Shown here: positions 8,041-16,809 of the stretch, piece after piece
Numbering within the stretch: position 1 is the first letter of the stretch
How the letters are laid out: every line of letters begins with the position of its first letter
From: Bradyrhizobium erythrophlei
GTDB taxonomy: Bacteria; Pseudomonadota; Alphaproteobacteria; Rhizobiales; Xanthobacteraceae
Direction of reading: 5' to 3'
NCBI GenBank assembly: GCA_900129675.1
Contig: FSRD01000001.1
Span: 4,143,501 to 4,207,500, forward strand
Length of the DNA stretch: 64,000 bases
Notes under the pieces: generated by a model
The model's input: the letters and a program-made list of their open reading frames with translations, nothing else
Database searches by the model: none
Told to the model about the DNA's origin: nothing
Made by a program: the position numbers and the translations under genes

Positions 8041-9750
8041 ATGGCGCCCCCGCCAAATCAAGGCTCCTCCGTTACCGCCCTTGCCGGCGGCATCGCCGCG
8101 ATCGGCGTCTGGCGGCTGTTGGCCGTGGCGGCACCCCATCTGGCCGCGCTCGCCGTCATGCTGCAGACCGAAACCGACCTCAGTGCGCGCATCGGCTTTT
8201 TGCTGTCGTGGGGGATCCTGAACTTCTTCTTCATCGCCCTATTGCGGCGCCCGGCGCTGTCGGGCGCGCTGTCGCTGACGCTGGTGGTGGTTTTGGTGCT
8301 GCTGTCGCGGCTCAAGCACGACGTAGTGCAGATGACCGCGAACTTCGTCGACCTGATGGTGATCGATCGCGATACCGCCGCCTTCCTGTTTACGATCTTC
8401 CCCAATCTGCGCTGGTCGGTGATCGGGGCCGGCCTCGTCACCATCCCCTTGATGTACGCGCTGTGGTGGCTCGATCCGTTCCGCATCCGCCGGCTGCCGG
8501 CGCTGGCCTGTTGCCTCGCCTGTCTTGCCGGCCTGGTCGGATACGCCTTCGCCTGGCCGGATGAAGCCTGGCGCGGCTATTATGACGACGGCTATTTGTC
8601 GAAATTTTCCCGCTCCGGCGTGACAGCGGTATCCGACTTCATCAATTACGGGTTCATGGAGTCGGACGCGGTAGCCACCGAGCGCCTCAAGGTGCCGCTG
8701 GTGGACTCCTGCCATCCGGCGGGACGGCGGCCGAACATCGTCATGATCCATGACGAGTCGAGTTTTGACATCCGTCAGGCCCAGGGCATCAAGGTGCCCG
8801 CGGGCTATGGCAGCCATTTCCAATCGTACGACGGCAAGGAGCGAACATTCCTGGCCGAGAGTAACGGCGGGCCGAGCTGGTTCACCGAATATAACGTGCT
8901 CGCCGGCCTCTCCTCGCGCTCGTTCGGCCGGTTCGCCTATTTCGTCACCCGGATCGCTTCGGGCCGCGTCGAGCGCGGATTGCCGCTGGCGCTGCGCCGC
9001 TGCGGCTACACCACGCTGTCGCTCTATCCGGCGTTCGGCGCCTTCATGAGTGCGCGCAGCTTCCAGACTACGACCGGCATCCAGCATTTCTACGACGCGC
9101 AGGATCTCCACGCCAAAGACGTCGAGCCGGACAGCTTCTTCTACGACAAGGCCCTGAAGCTGATCGCCGAGCAGCCGCAGGGGACGCCGCTGTTCACCTT
9201 CGTCTACCTAGCCGCCAATCATTTTCCCTGGGAAACCCGATTCCGCCCCGACCTGATGCCGTCCTGGCGCAAGCCCGGCAACGAGCCGGAGGTCGACGAA
9301 TATCTGCGCCGGCAGACGATGAGCGCCAACGATTTCTCGGCCTTCATCGCCGGGCTGAAGAAGAAATTTCCGGCACAGCCGTTCCTGATCGTGCGCTACG
9401 GCGATCACCAGCCGGAATTCTCACCGCATCTGCTCGACCCCGGCCTCGACGAGGCCGGCGTCGGCAAAAAGCTGGAGAATTACGACCCACGCTACTACGG
9501 GACCTATTACGCCATCGATGCCGTCAATTTCGAGCCGGTGAAGAGTCCGGCCGTGATGGACACCATCGACGCGGCCTATTTGCCGCTGGTGATCCAGGAA
9601 GCCGCCGGGATTCCGCTCGATCCGTCGTTCGAGGAGCAGAAGAGCATCATGCTCCGCTGCCAGGGGCGGTTCTATGATTGCAAGAACGGCGCGGAGGCGA
9701 GGCGCTTCAACCGGCTGCTGATCGACGCCGGGATGATCAAGGGATTGTAG
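8041..9750 (+). CDS. Membrane-anchored sulfatase-type (LTA synthase/phosphoglycerol transferase-like) enzyme
   Basis: 569 aa. Residues about 10-190 contain five hydrophobic segments (for example LLSWGILNFFFIALL, LSLTLVVVLVLLSRL, LACCLACLAGLVGYAFAW), followed by an extracytoplasmic alkaline-phosphatase-superfamily domain. Motifs: RPNIVMIHDESSF (first metal site), GGPSWFTEYNVLAGL (nucleophile region), YLAANHFPW and VRYGDHQPEF (metal His/Asp). This layout matches lipoteichoic-acid-synthase/OpgB-like enzymes, which in Gram-negatives transfer phosphoglycerol or phosphoethanolamine to glycans or lipid A. The actual acceptor is unknown. The gene stands alone and is followed by an intergenic palindromic repeat. 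Confidence 0.85.
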   Translation: MAPPPNQGSSVTALAGGIAAIGVWRLLAVAAPHLAALAVMLQTETDLSARIGFLLSWGILNFFFIALLRRPALSGALSLTLVVVLVLLSRLKHDVVQMTANFVDLMVIDRDTAAFLFTIFPNLRWSVIGAGLVTIPLMYALWWLDPFRIRRLPALACCLACLAGLVGYAFAWPDEAWRGYYDDGYLSKFSRSGVTAVSDFINYGFMESDAVATERLKVPLVDSCHPAGRRPNIVMIHDESSFDIRQAQGIKVPAGYGSHFQSYDGKERTFLAESNGGPSWFTEYNVLAGLSSRSFGRFAYFVTRIASGRVERGLPLALRRCGYTTLSLYPAFGAFMSARSFQTTTGIQHFYDAQDLHAKDVEPDSFFYDKALKLIAEQPQGTPLFTFVYLAANHFPWETRFRPDLMPSWRKPGNEPEVDEYLRRQTMSANDFSAFIAGLKKKFPAQPFLIVRYGDHQPEFSPHLLDPGLDEAGVGKKLENYDPRYYGTYYAIDAVNFEPVKSPAVMDTIDAAYLPLVIQEAAGIPLDPSFEEQKSIMLRCQGRFYDCKNGAEARRFNRLLIDAGMIKGL

Positions 9751-9765
9751 GACGTCATTTCCCTC

Positions 9766-9898
9766 GTGTCCCGGACGCGGTGCAGCGTTCTTCACGCTGC
9801 TCCGCAGAGCCGGGACCCATATCGACGATAGGCGCGATCAGGGCGTGGGCCCCGGCTCTGCAGCGCACCGCAAGTGCGCTGCGCTGCGTCCGGGGCAC
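9766..9898. repeat. Intergenic palindromic repeat (TCCCGGACGC / GCGTCCGGGG type)
   Basis: The arms GTGTCCCGGACGC (9766-9778) and GCGTCCGGGGCAC (9885-9897) are near-perfect inverted copies, and an inner pair GAGCCGGGACCCA / TGGGCCCCGGCTC adds a second stem. The element fills most of the space between the sulfatase and the convergent dehydrogenase. Such long imperfect palindromes are a common dispersed repeat class in Bradyrhizobium-type genomes. Confidence 0.7.
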
Positions 9899-9924
9899 GG
9901 GAGAGTGCCATCGAAGCGGACCTC

Positions 9925-10864
9925 TCAGTCCTGCTTCTTCTTCACCGCCCCAAGTATCCGGTCTGCTTCCACGCGCCAGTCCGCACTGCGGGCAAACGCC
10001 TCGCTGCCTTTCGGCCCGAACAGGCCTTCGTCGGCGAGGTCGGCAATAAAAGCCTGGCGTTCGGCGGTGCCTTGCGCCGACCACGGCGTCAGGCCGGCCT
10101 CGCGCACGGTCTCGGCGACTTCGCGAACCTCCTCGCTGCGGCGGCGGCCATGTTCGATCACGCGCTGGAAGAAATACGCGCCCTGCTTCTCCCAATCGAT
10201 GCCGGGAAAGGTTTCCTTCAGCGAGGCCAGCACCGCATCCTCGACGCCGTAGGCGCGCGCGGTGGTGAAGGCCTCGATCACCATCGCCTCCATGCCCTTG
10301 ATCATCACGCTGCGGCACATCTTCACCGCCGAGGCGACGCCCAGTTTCTGGCTCGCCACCTTGGCGTCGAAGCCAAGCTCCACCAAGAGCGGCGCCAGCG
10401 TCGCCGCACCGGCGCCGCCCAGCAGCAGCGGCACCTTGATGCGATAGGGCGGGATCGACGTCATCACGGCGCCCTCGACATAGCGGCCGCCCTTGCCGTC
10501 GATCAGATCAGCCGCGCGCTGCTTGGCGCCGGGCGAAGCCGAATTGAAGTCGAGGAACCAGGCGCCCTGTTTCACCGCGCCCGCACAGGCTTCCGCGACC
10601 GGGACAGCCTGGCTCGCGGTGACGGCGGAAACGATGAACTCGGATTGCGCGGCGAGATCGGCATGCGACGTCGTCAGCGCAACCCCATTGCGTGGCGGCG
10701 TGATCGCGCAACGCGTAGCCGGCTTGGTCGCTGCGCAGCTTGATGTCGTAGGCGGCGACCTTGACGTCCTGCTTGCGCAAATCCTCGGCGAGAATCCGGC
10801 CCACTTCGCCGTAGCCGACGAGGCCGATATTCCACTGCCTGGGTTCGGTCGATGTCGCGGTCAT
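9925..10864 (-). pseudogene. NAD(P)-dependent oxidoreductase (3-hydroxyisobutyrate dehydrogenase-like, DUF1932 C-terminus), one-base frameshift
   Basis: The N-terminal Rossmann part reads from the ATG at 10864 (NIGLVGYGEVGRILAEDL, then GYALRDHAAT) and the rest reads in a second frame (GVALTTSHADLAAQSEFIVS, then GAWFLDFNSASPGAKQRA and a DUF1932-type C-terminal helical domain with GMEAMVIEAF). The two halves join if one base is removed at the doubled T 10688-10689 (coding strand gcaatgg read as gcatgg), giving 312 aa, the normal length. The remainder is intact, so the shift is recent or a sequence error. It lies downstream of the Bug receptor gene on the same strand and may have been co-expressed with it. 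Confidence 0.8.
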
Positions 10865-10914
10865 TCCAAACGATCTCCATGTTCGGTTCGGTTGCACGGC
10901 GAAGGGCGACGCGG

Positions 10915-11904
10915 TTACTGTTTTTGAATTCCGGCCCTCTCGATCACTTTCTGCCACTTGTCGATGTCGGACTGCAACCGGTCCGAAATCTCCTGCGGCG
11001 TACTGGCCTTGGCCTCGATGCCGAGTTCGAGCAGCCGCTTTTTCACCTCGGCGTCGGCGAGGATAGCCTGCAACGCGGCGTTGAGCGCGTTCACGATCTC
11101 CGGCGGCGTGCCGGCCGGGGCAAACAGCGCGTTCCAGGAAATCACGTCGTAACCGGTAACCCCGCTTTCGCGTACGGTGGCGAGCTCGGGCGTGCTTTCC
11201 GATCGCACCGGCCCCGACGATGCCAGCGCCCGCAATTTCCCGTCGGCCAGATTGCCCTTCATCGAGGAGTAGCCGTCGATCATCAGCGCGATGTCGCCCT
11301 GCAGCTGCGATACCATCACCTCGGGCGTGCCCCGAAACGGAATGATGGTGAAATCGATCCCGGCCAGCGTCTTGAACAATTCGGCCGACAGGTTCTGGGT
11401 GCTGCCGATGTTGATGGTCCCGACATTGAGCGCGCCGGGTTTTGCCTTTGCCGCCGCGATGAAGTCGCCAAGGGTTTTGAATTCCGAACCGGATCCCGTC
11501 GCGAAGATGAAGTCGAAGTACCCCAGGCTGGAAACCGGCGCAAAGTCCTTCAGCGGATCGAACGGCAATTTCCTGAACAGGGAGACGCTGATCGCGGTGC
11601 CGTTGGAGAGCAGCGCCAGGGTGTAGCCGTCGGGCGGCGACGAGATCACGGTTCGGGCCGCGGCAATGCCGCCGGCGCCGGGCTGGTTCTCGACGTAAAA
11701 GCGCTGCCCGAGCCTGTCGCCGAGCTTTTCCGCAACGATGCGCGCCGTGGTGTCGGCAATGCCGCCGGGCCCGAACGGCACAACGATACGAACAGAGCGG
11801 TCGGGGTAACCGGCCGCGCTGGCCTGTTGGGAAACCGCGCATGCGAACAAGGCAAGCGCCACAACAATACGGGCGGCGGCGCGGTCGAAAATCATCTTGG
11901 ACAA
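10915..11904 (-). CDS. Tripartite tricarboxylate transporter receptor (Bug family) protein
   Basis: 329 aa with a signal peptide (VVALALFACAVSQQASAAGYP). The mature start YPDRSVRIVVPFGPGG is the standard Bug signature, with ENQPGAGG and LLSNGTAISVS following and the C-terminal APAGTPPEIVNALNAAL. Family: periplasmic solute receptors for TctAB-type permeases, often orphan, binding carboxylates. No TctA or TctB gene is nearby, so this is an orphan receptor. It lies between the osmoprotectant-type operon and the frameshifted dehydrogenase, all on the minus strand; a 50-bp gap to the dehydrogenase suggests a shared transcript. Confidence 0.9.
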   Translation of the reverse strand: MSKMIFDRAAARIVVALALFACAVSQQASAAGYPDRSVRIVVPFGPGGIADTTARIVAEKLGDRLGQRFYVENQPGAGGIAAARTVISSPPDGYTLALLSNGTAISVSLFRKLPFDPLKDFAPVSSLGYFDFIFATGSGSEFKTLGDFIAAAKAKPGALNVGTINIGSTQNLSAELFKTLAGIDFTIIPFRGTPEVMVSQLQGDIALMIDGYSSMKGNLADGKLRALASSGPVRSESTPELATVRESGVTGYDVISWNALFAPAGTPPEIVNALNAALQAILADAEVKKRLLELGIEAKASTPQEISDRLQSDIDKWQKVIERAGIQKQ

Positions 11905-11940
11905 TTCCTTGCTGCCTGAAATCCTGCCTCTGGCATCGCG

Positions 11941-13500
11941 CTAACGTTTCCCGATCTTATCCCACAGCCAGCGCGCCACCGCATCCGGCGAGGACGCGCC
12001 GTCGCCGCCGGCGGCGCGCAGATTGGCCTCGCGCATCGCGGCGATGTTGATCCTGCCGAGCAGCGGCTGCAGCGCCTCGCGCAGCACCGAATCGGAAGCG
12101 CGCTTCGGCGCGATCAGCATGATCGCGTCGTAGGGCGGGATCGCGTGTCTGGGATCTTCCAGCACCACCAGATCGTATTTGGCGATCAGCCCGTCGCTGG
12201 TGTAGCCCGCGATCACGTCGACTTCACCGGAGGCGACGGCGGCGTACATGAAGTCCGGCTGCATCTGCCGCTGGGTGCGGAACGGCAGGCCGTAGGCCTG
12301 CTTGATGCCGGCCCATTCCGGACGCGAGAAGAATTCATAGTCGGCCGCGATCGACATCGACGGCGCCCGCGAGGCCAGATCGGCGATGCTGCGAATGCCC
12401 AATTGTTCGGCGCGCCGGCGCGGCATCACCAGCGCATAGGCGTTTTCAAAGCCGAGTTCGCCCAACAGCGTGATGTTTTGCCGTGCCAGCGTCGCCTTCA
12501 ATTCAGCCAGCAGCACTTCGCGCGGCTTGATATCGCTGTGATGGAACTGATTGGCCCACAGCGTGCCGGAATAATCGACATAGACGTCGATATCGCCGGA
12601 TACCAGCGCATCGAAGATGACGTTGGAGCCGAGGCCTTCGCGCGAGCTGGCGGAGAGCCCGGCCGCCTGCAGCCGCTGCGCGATCAGCGCCGACAGCACA
12701 TATTGCTCGGTAAAGGTCTTGGCGCCGACAATGTAGCTCGACGCCGAGCGCGACATCGTGGGCACCAGCGTGGCCGCGACCAATGCGGCGATGCCGACGC
12801 CGCCGATCGCCGCGCGAATGCGGCTGCGGTTGCGCAAGCCGTTCTCGATCAGCGCCAGCAATTGGTCTACCGCGAGCGCCAGCACCGCGGCGGCGAGGCA
12901 GCCGAACAGCACGAACACCCAGTTCTGGGTCTGCAATCCTGCAAAAATGTAATTGCCGAGGCTGGTCTGGCCGATCGGCGTCGACAGCGTCGCGGTGCCG
13001 ATCACCCAGACCGCCGCGGTGCGGATGCCCGCCATCATCACCGGCAGCGCCAGAGGCAGTTCGACCGTGAACAGGGATTGCTGCGGCGTCATTCCGACGC
13101 CTTGCGCCGCTTCCAGGATCGCGGCGTCGACGCCCTGCAGGCCGGTGATGGTGTTGCGCAGCACCGGCAGCATCGAATAGAGCGCCAGCGCCAGCACGGC
13201 GGGCAGGAATCCGAACGCGGAGAATCCAAATCCGAACCACGACAGCGACAACGCCGCGAGCGCCAGCAGCAGCGGATAGAACAGCGCCAGCAGCGCCAGC
13301 CCCGGCACCGTCTGCACGATGCTGGCAAGCCCGAGCAGCGCGCCGCGCAGCACCGCCCGGTTACGCGCGATGATCGCCAATGGAAGGCTGACCGCAAGGC
13401 CCAGCGCTAGCGCGGTGACGCTGACGCGGACATGATTGCCGAGATAATCCGGCAGATGCGCCACTGCCTCGCTCCAGCGCGGATCGGAGAACAGGTTCAT
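11941..13500 (-). CDS. Osmoprotectant-type ABC transporter, fused permease and substrate-binding protein
   Basis: 519 aa. Residues about 1-215 form the inner-membrane permease (NHVRVSVTALALGLAVSLPLAI and the EAAQGVGMTPQQSLFTVELPLALPVMM coupling loop). After a further membrane segment near 230-250 comes an OpuAC/ProX-type receptor domain (VGAKTFTEQYVLSALIAQRL, then YVDYSGTLW and DLVVLEDPRHAIPPYDAI). Such EgtU/OpuCB-OpuCC fusions import glycine betaine, choline, carnitine or, in EgtUV, ergothioneine. The ATPase gene upstream overlaps by 4 bp. The fusion keeps the receptor tethered to the outer membrane face. The ligand cannot be assigned by eye. Confidence 0.88.
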   Translation of the reverse strand: MNLFSDPRWSEAVAHLPDYLGNHVRVSVTALALGLAVSLPLAIIARNRAVLRGALLGLASIVQTVPGLALLALFYPLLLALAALSLSWFGFGFSAFGFLPAVLALALYSMLPVLRNTITGLQGVDAAILEAAQGVGMTPQQSLFTVELPLALPVMMAGIRTAAVWVIGTATLSTPIGQTSLGNYIFAGLQTQNWVFVLFGCLAAAVLALAVDQLLALIENGLRNRSRIRAAIGGVGIAALVAATLVPTMSRSASSYIVGAKTFTEQYVLSALIAQRLQAAGLSASSREGLGSNVIFDALVSGDIDVYVDYSGTLWANQFHHSDIKPREVLLAELKATLARQNITLLGELGFENAYALVMPRRRAEQLGIRSIADLASRAPSMSIAADYEFFSRPEWAGIKQAYGLPFRTQRQMQPDFMYAAVASGEVDVIAGYTSDGLIAKYDLVVLEDPRHAIPPYDAIMLIAPKRASDSVLREALQPLLGRINIAAMREANLRAAGGDGASSPDAVARWLWDKIGKR

Positions 13501-14297
13501 GCCGCGCCATCCCGCGGCAGCAAGGCCCCGAGCCGCTCGGCCTGCCGCCGCGGCGTGCGCAGCAATTCGCCGACATAGGCATCGCTGCTTCCCGTGAGTT
13601 CGGCCGGCGTGCCCTGCGCCAGCAGTTTTCCGCCGCGCATCACGGCAACGCGGTCGGCCAGCAATATGGCTTCGGTCATGTCGTGGGTGATCATGACAGT
13701 GGTCAGGCCGAGCTTGCGATGCAGATCGCGAAAATCGTCGCCGAGCGCGTCGCGGGTAAGAGGGTCGAGCGCGCCGAACGGCTCGTCCATCAAGACGATG
13801 CGCGGTTTTGCCGCGAGCGCGCGCGCCACGCCGACGCGCTGGCGCTGGCCGCCGGACAATTCATGCGGCAGCCGGTCGCGGTATTGCGCGCCGTCGAGCC
13901 GCACCAGATCGAGCAGTTCATCCACCCGCGTGGCAACCTCCGCCGCGGGCCAGCCGAGCAATTTGGGCGTGACCCCGATATTGCCGGCGACGCTGATATG
14001 CGGAAACAGCCCGCCGCTCTGGAACACGTAGCCTATGCGGCGGCGCAGCAGGATCGGATCGACGTTGCGGACGTCTTCGCCTTCGACCGTGATGCTGCCT
14101 CCGTCGGCCTCGATCAGCCGGTTGGCCAGCCGCAGCAGCGTGGTCTTGCCCGAGCCGGAGCCGCCGACGATGGCCAAAAACTCGCCCTCGGCGACGTCGA
14201 GCGAGACGTCGTCGACCGCCACCACGCGCGCAGCGTCGCGGCCGCCGTCAAAAGTCTTGCCGACATGCGTGTAGCCGATCAGCGGCGGTGCTGGCAT
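13497..14297 (-). CDS. Osmoprotectant-type ABC transporter ATP-binding protein
   Basis: 266 aa. Walker A GGSGSGKTT near residue 46, Q-loop VFQSGGLFPH, signature LSGGQRQRVGVARAL, Walker B IVLMDEPFGALD and switch His in MITHDMTEA. It is the QAT (quaternary amine) class but lacks the C-terminal CBS pair found in osmotically gated OpuCA/ProV, so import would not be gated by that route. The stop overlaps the fused permease start (ATGA), so the two are translationally coupled. No dedicated regulator is adjacent. Confidence 0.9.
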   Translation of the reverse strand: MPAPPLIGYTHVGKTFDGGRDAARVVAVDDVSLDVAEGEFLAIVGGSGSGKTTLLRLANRLIEADGGSITVEGEDVRNVDPILLRRRIGYVFQSGGLFPHISVAGNIGVTPKLLGWPAAEVATRVDELLDLVRLDGAQYRDRLPHELSGGQRQRVGVARALAAKPRIVLMDEPFGALDPLTRDALGDDFRDLHRKLGLTTVMITHDMTEAILLADRVAVMRGGKLLAQGTPAELTGSSDAYVGELLRTPRRQAERLGALLPRDGAA

Positions 14298-14564
14298 TCG
14301 TCTGATCTCAACCCCGTGGCTCTCCCAACGCCCATAGTGATAGCCGAAAAAGCGGGCAGGTCGTGAGCCGCGCAGTGGCTTATTCCGGGAAGCGGGCCTG
14401 CTTTGGCTGGAAATCCACGGGTTCCACCCCGCTGCTATACTTTAGTTCCAGTTTCGCCATGGTGATACGGTCTGCGGCGGAGTAAGGCTTGCTGCGCTTG
14501 CAGTCGCCGCTATAGTTCGCGCCGAACAGCTCATTAAGAGGCCTAATAAAGTGGAGAGAACAAT

Positions 14565-15833
14565 ATGATAAGAACATTCCGCCTCCCATTTCGGACATTG
14601 CAAGGGTTCCTCGGTGCGACTGCCCTGGGCCTGTTGGCGACGGCTTCCAGCGGCGCCTTTTCGGGTGCAGCCTTGGCCGCAGACCCCATCAAGATCGGGG
14701 TGATCGCGGAAGCCCAGGCCATTGCCGGCGCCTCGATCCCGCAGGCGGCGCAGTTGGCCGCCGACGAGATCAATGCGAAAGGCGGCGTCGACGGACGCAA
14801 GATCGAAATTGTCAGCTACGACAACCACAGCTCTTCGGCGGATTCGGTGCGTGCCTTCCAGCGCGCCGTCAACGAGGACAAGGTCAATGCCGTTATCTCC
14901 AGCTATATCAGCGAGGTCGTGCTCGCGCTCGAGCCCTGGGCCTCACGCCTGAAAACGCCGTTCGTGACGCCAGGTGCGGCCTCGAACGAAATCAGCAAGA
15001 GCGTTCACGCCGATTACGAGAAGAACAAATACACCTTCCACGGCTATCTCACCTCGGCCGCGCTGGCGATGTCGGTCTGCGACGCCGCCAAGGATCTGCT
15101 GGTGGATCAGAAACACATGAAGACCGCGGTCATCATGAGCGAGGACGCCGCCTGGACCAAGCCGCTCGACGTCGGATATGAGGAATGCCTGCCCAAGATC
15201 GGGTTGAAGGTGCTGGACCACATCCGGTTCTCGCCCGATACCACCGATTTCACGCCGATCTTCAACAAGATCGAGGGCTCCAAGCCCGATGTGATCATCA
15301 CCGGCATTTCTCATGTCGGCGTGCAGCCCACGGTGCAGTGGAAGAACCAGCAGGTGCCGATCGCGATGTTCGGCATCAGTTCGCAGGCGACCAACGAAAC
15401 CTTCGGCAAGGATACCAACGAGGCGGCGGAAGGCGTGCTCTATCAGGGTGTGTCCGGTCCGAACGTCGCGGTAACCCCGAAGTCGGTCCCGTTCGCCGAA
15501 GCCTTCAGGAAGAAGTACGGCAACTATCCGTCCTACGCCGGTTATACCTCCTATGACGAGGTCTATTACATCGCCGATGCCGTGAAGCGGGCGGGGTCGA
15601 CGGATGCCGACAAACTGGTCGATGCGCTCGAAAAGACCGATTGGGAAGGCACCATCGGCCGCGTCCAGTTCTACGGCAAAGACGATCCGTTCACCCATTC
15701 GATCAAATACGGCAAGGGCCTGATCACCGGGTTGATGCTGCAATGGCAGGATGGCAAGCAGGTGTCGGTCTGGCCCAAGGAAGTCGCCAAGAGCGAACTG
15801 AAATTCCCCAGCTTCGTCAAGGTGACGAACTAA
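14565..15833 (+). CDS. Branched-chain amino-acid-type ABC transporter substrate-binding protein 1
   Basis: 422 aa. Signal peptide around FLGATALGLLATASSGAFSG with mature start near AADPIKIGVIAEAQ. Peripla_BP_6 hallmarks: QLAADEINAKGGVDGRKIEI, YISEVVLALEPWASR, FVTPGAASNE, and YYIADAVKRAGSTDADKLV. It is strongly similar throughout to the receptor at 19276-20526 (shared IKIGVIAE, SSSADSVRAFQRAV, SPDTTDFTPIFN), so the two are paralogues bracketing one permease set. It heads the operon and is separated from livH by a strong hairpin, which usually allows more receptor than permease to be made. Confidence 0.92.
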   Translation: MIRTFRLPFRTLQGFLGATALGLLATASSGAFSGAALAADPIKIGVIAEAQAIAGASIPQAAQLAADEINAKGGVDGRKIEIVSYDNHSSSADSVRAFQRAVNEDKVNAVISSYISEVVLALEPWASRLKTPFVTPGAASNEISKSVHADYEKNKYTFHGYLTSAALAMSVCDAAKDLLVDQKHMKTAVIMSEDAAWTKPLDVGYEECLPKIGLKVLDHIRFSPDTTDFTPIFNKIEGSKPDVIITGISHVGVQPTVQWKNQQVPIAMFGISSQATNETFGKDTNEAAEGVLYQGVSGPNVAVTPKSVPFAEAFRKKYGNYPSYAGYTSYDEVYYIADAVKRAGSTDADKLVDALEKTDWEGTIGRVQFYGKDDPFTHSIKYGKGLITGLMLQWQDGKQVSVWPKEVAKSELKFPSFVKVTN

Positions 15834-15848
15834 GTCTCGCATACATCA

Positions 15849-15870
15849 GCTCCCGGGCCCTCCCGGGAGC
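15849..15870 (+). terminator. Intercistronic hairpin after receptor gene
   Basis: Perfect 9-bp stem GCTCCCGGG / CCCGGGAGC with a 4-nt loop, 16 bp after the receptor stop and 62 bp before livH. No T-tract follows, so it is more likely a partial terminator or mRNA-stabilising hairpin than a full stop. It would explain excess receptor over permease. Confidence 0.6.
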
Positions 15871-15931
15871 CGATTCATATGCAGCACCCTTCCTTTCCAA
15901 CAGGCGGCCGGGCCGCCCTGGCCATTCATAA

Positions 15932-16807
15932 ATGCTTGCGTTCCAGATTCTGATCGATGGCTTTGCCATCAGTGCGTTGTATGCGCTAGGCGCGACCGGC
16001 TTTACGCTCATCTTCGGCGTTTCGGGCGTGCTCAATCTCTCCCACGGCGCCATCATGGTGGCGGCAGCGGTGGCGGCCTGGGCCGCCGCCAGCGTGCTGC
16101 ATGTGAACACCTATTTCGGCGCGCTGATCGGGGTCGCGGTCGCGCTTGTCGCCGCGTTCGCGACCTACTTCGCGGTCGTGCGGCCGATGCAGAATTCGCG
16201 ACTCATCCCCAACGAGGAGAAGGAAATCTTCGTCCTCACCGGCACCTTGCTGTGGGGGATCATGATCCAGGAACTGATCGCCTATTTCTTCACCAACAAT
16301 GCCAAGACGGTGCTTCCGATCGTCGAGGGCGTCGTCGATGTGCTCGGCGTGCGCACGCCGAGGAACGAGATCTTCACCGCGGTGGTCTGCTGCTTCGTGA
16401 TCGGCCTGCTCTGGCTATTGGTGAACCGCACCCGGACCGGCAAGGCGGTGCTGGCGGCGTCGATGAACCCGCGTGGCGTCACGCTGCTGGGGCTCGAACT
16501 CACGCGCATCTATGTCGTGGTGTGGGCGATCTACGGCGTGCTTGCCGGGATCGCCGGCGTGCTGCTCGGCATGTTCCTCGGCGTGAGCTCCTACAGCGTG
16601 GGCCCGCTTACAGCCAGCGCATTCTCCATCGTCGTGCTCGGCGGGCTCGGCAGCGTCTCCGGTTCCCTGATCGCCGCCTTCGTCGTCGGGTATCTCGAGA
16701 CGCTGACGGCCTATCTCGTCTCGCCCGCCTATCGCACCATTCCGGCGCTGCTGCTGCTGGTGATCGTGATGTATATCCGGCCTCAAGGCCTGCTGGGGAG
16801 GCGTTGA
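15932..16807 (+). CDS. Branched-chain amino-acid ABC transporter permease (LivH type)
   Basis: 291 aa, hydrophobic with about eight membrane helices. It starts with LIDGFAISALYALGATGFTLIFGVSGVLNLSHGA, the typical LivH opening; the coupling loop is RTRTGKAVLAASMNPRGVTLLGL and the end is ALLLLVIVMYIRPQGLLGRR. The inner-membrane channel subunit pairs with LivM immediately downstream (2-bp gap). The transported solute is set by the two flanking receptors and is not known. Confidence 0.92.
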   Translation: MLAFQILIDGFAISALYALGATGFTLIFGVSGVLNLSHGAIMVAAAVAAWAAASVLHVNTYFGALIGVAVALVAAFATYFAVVRPMQNSRLIPNEEKEIFVLTGTLLWGIMIQELIAYFFTNNAKTVLPIVEGVVDVLGVRTPRNEIFTAVVCCFVIGLLWLLVNRTRTGKAVLAASMNPRGVTLLGLELTRIYVVVWAIYGVLAGIAGVLLGMFLGVSSYSVGPLTASAFSIVVLGGLGSVSGSLIAAFVVGYLETLTAYLVSPAYRTIPALLLLVIVMYIRPQGLLGRR

Positions 16808-16809
16808 CG

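Noticed and set aside
12145..13410. A 421-codon plus-strand open frame
   Set aside because: It is antisense to the fused osmoprotectant permease-receptor gene and has shadow-like Gln/Arg/His composition.
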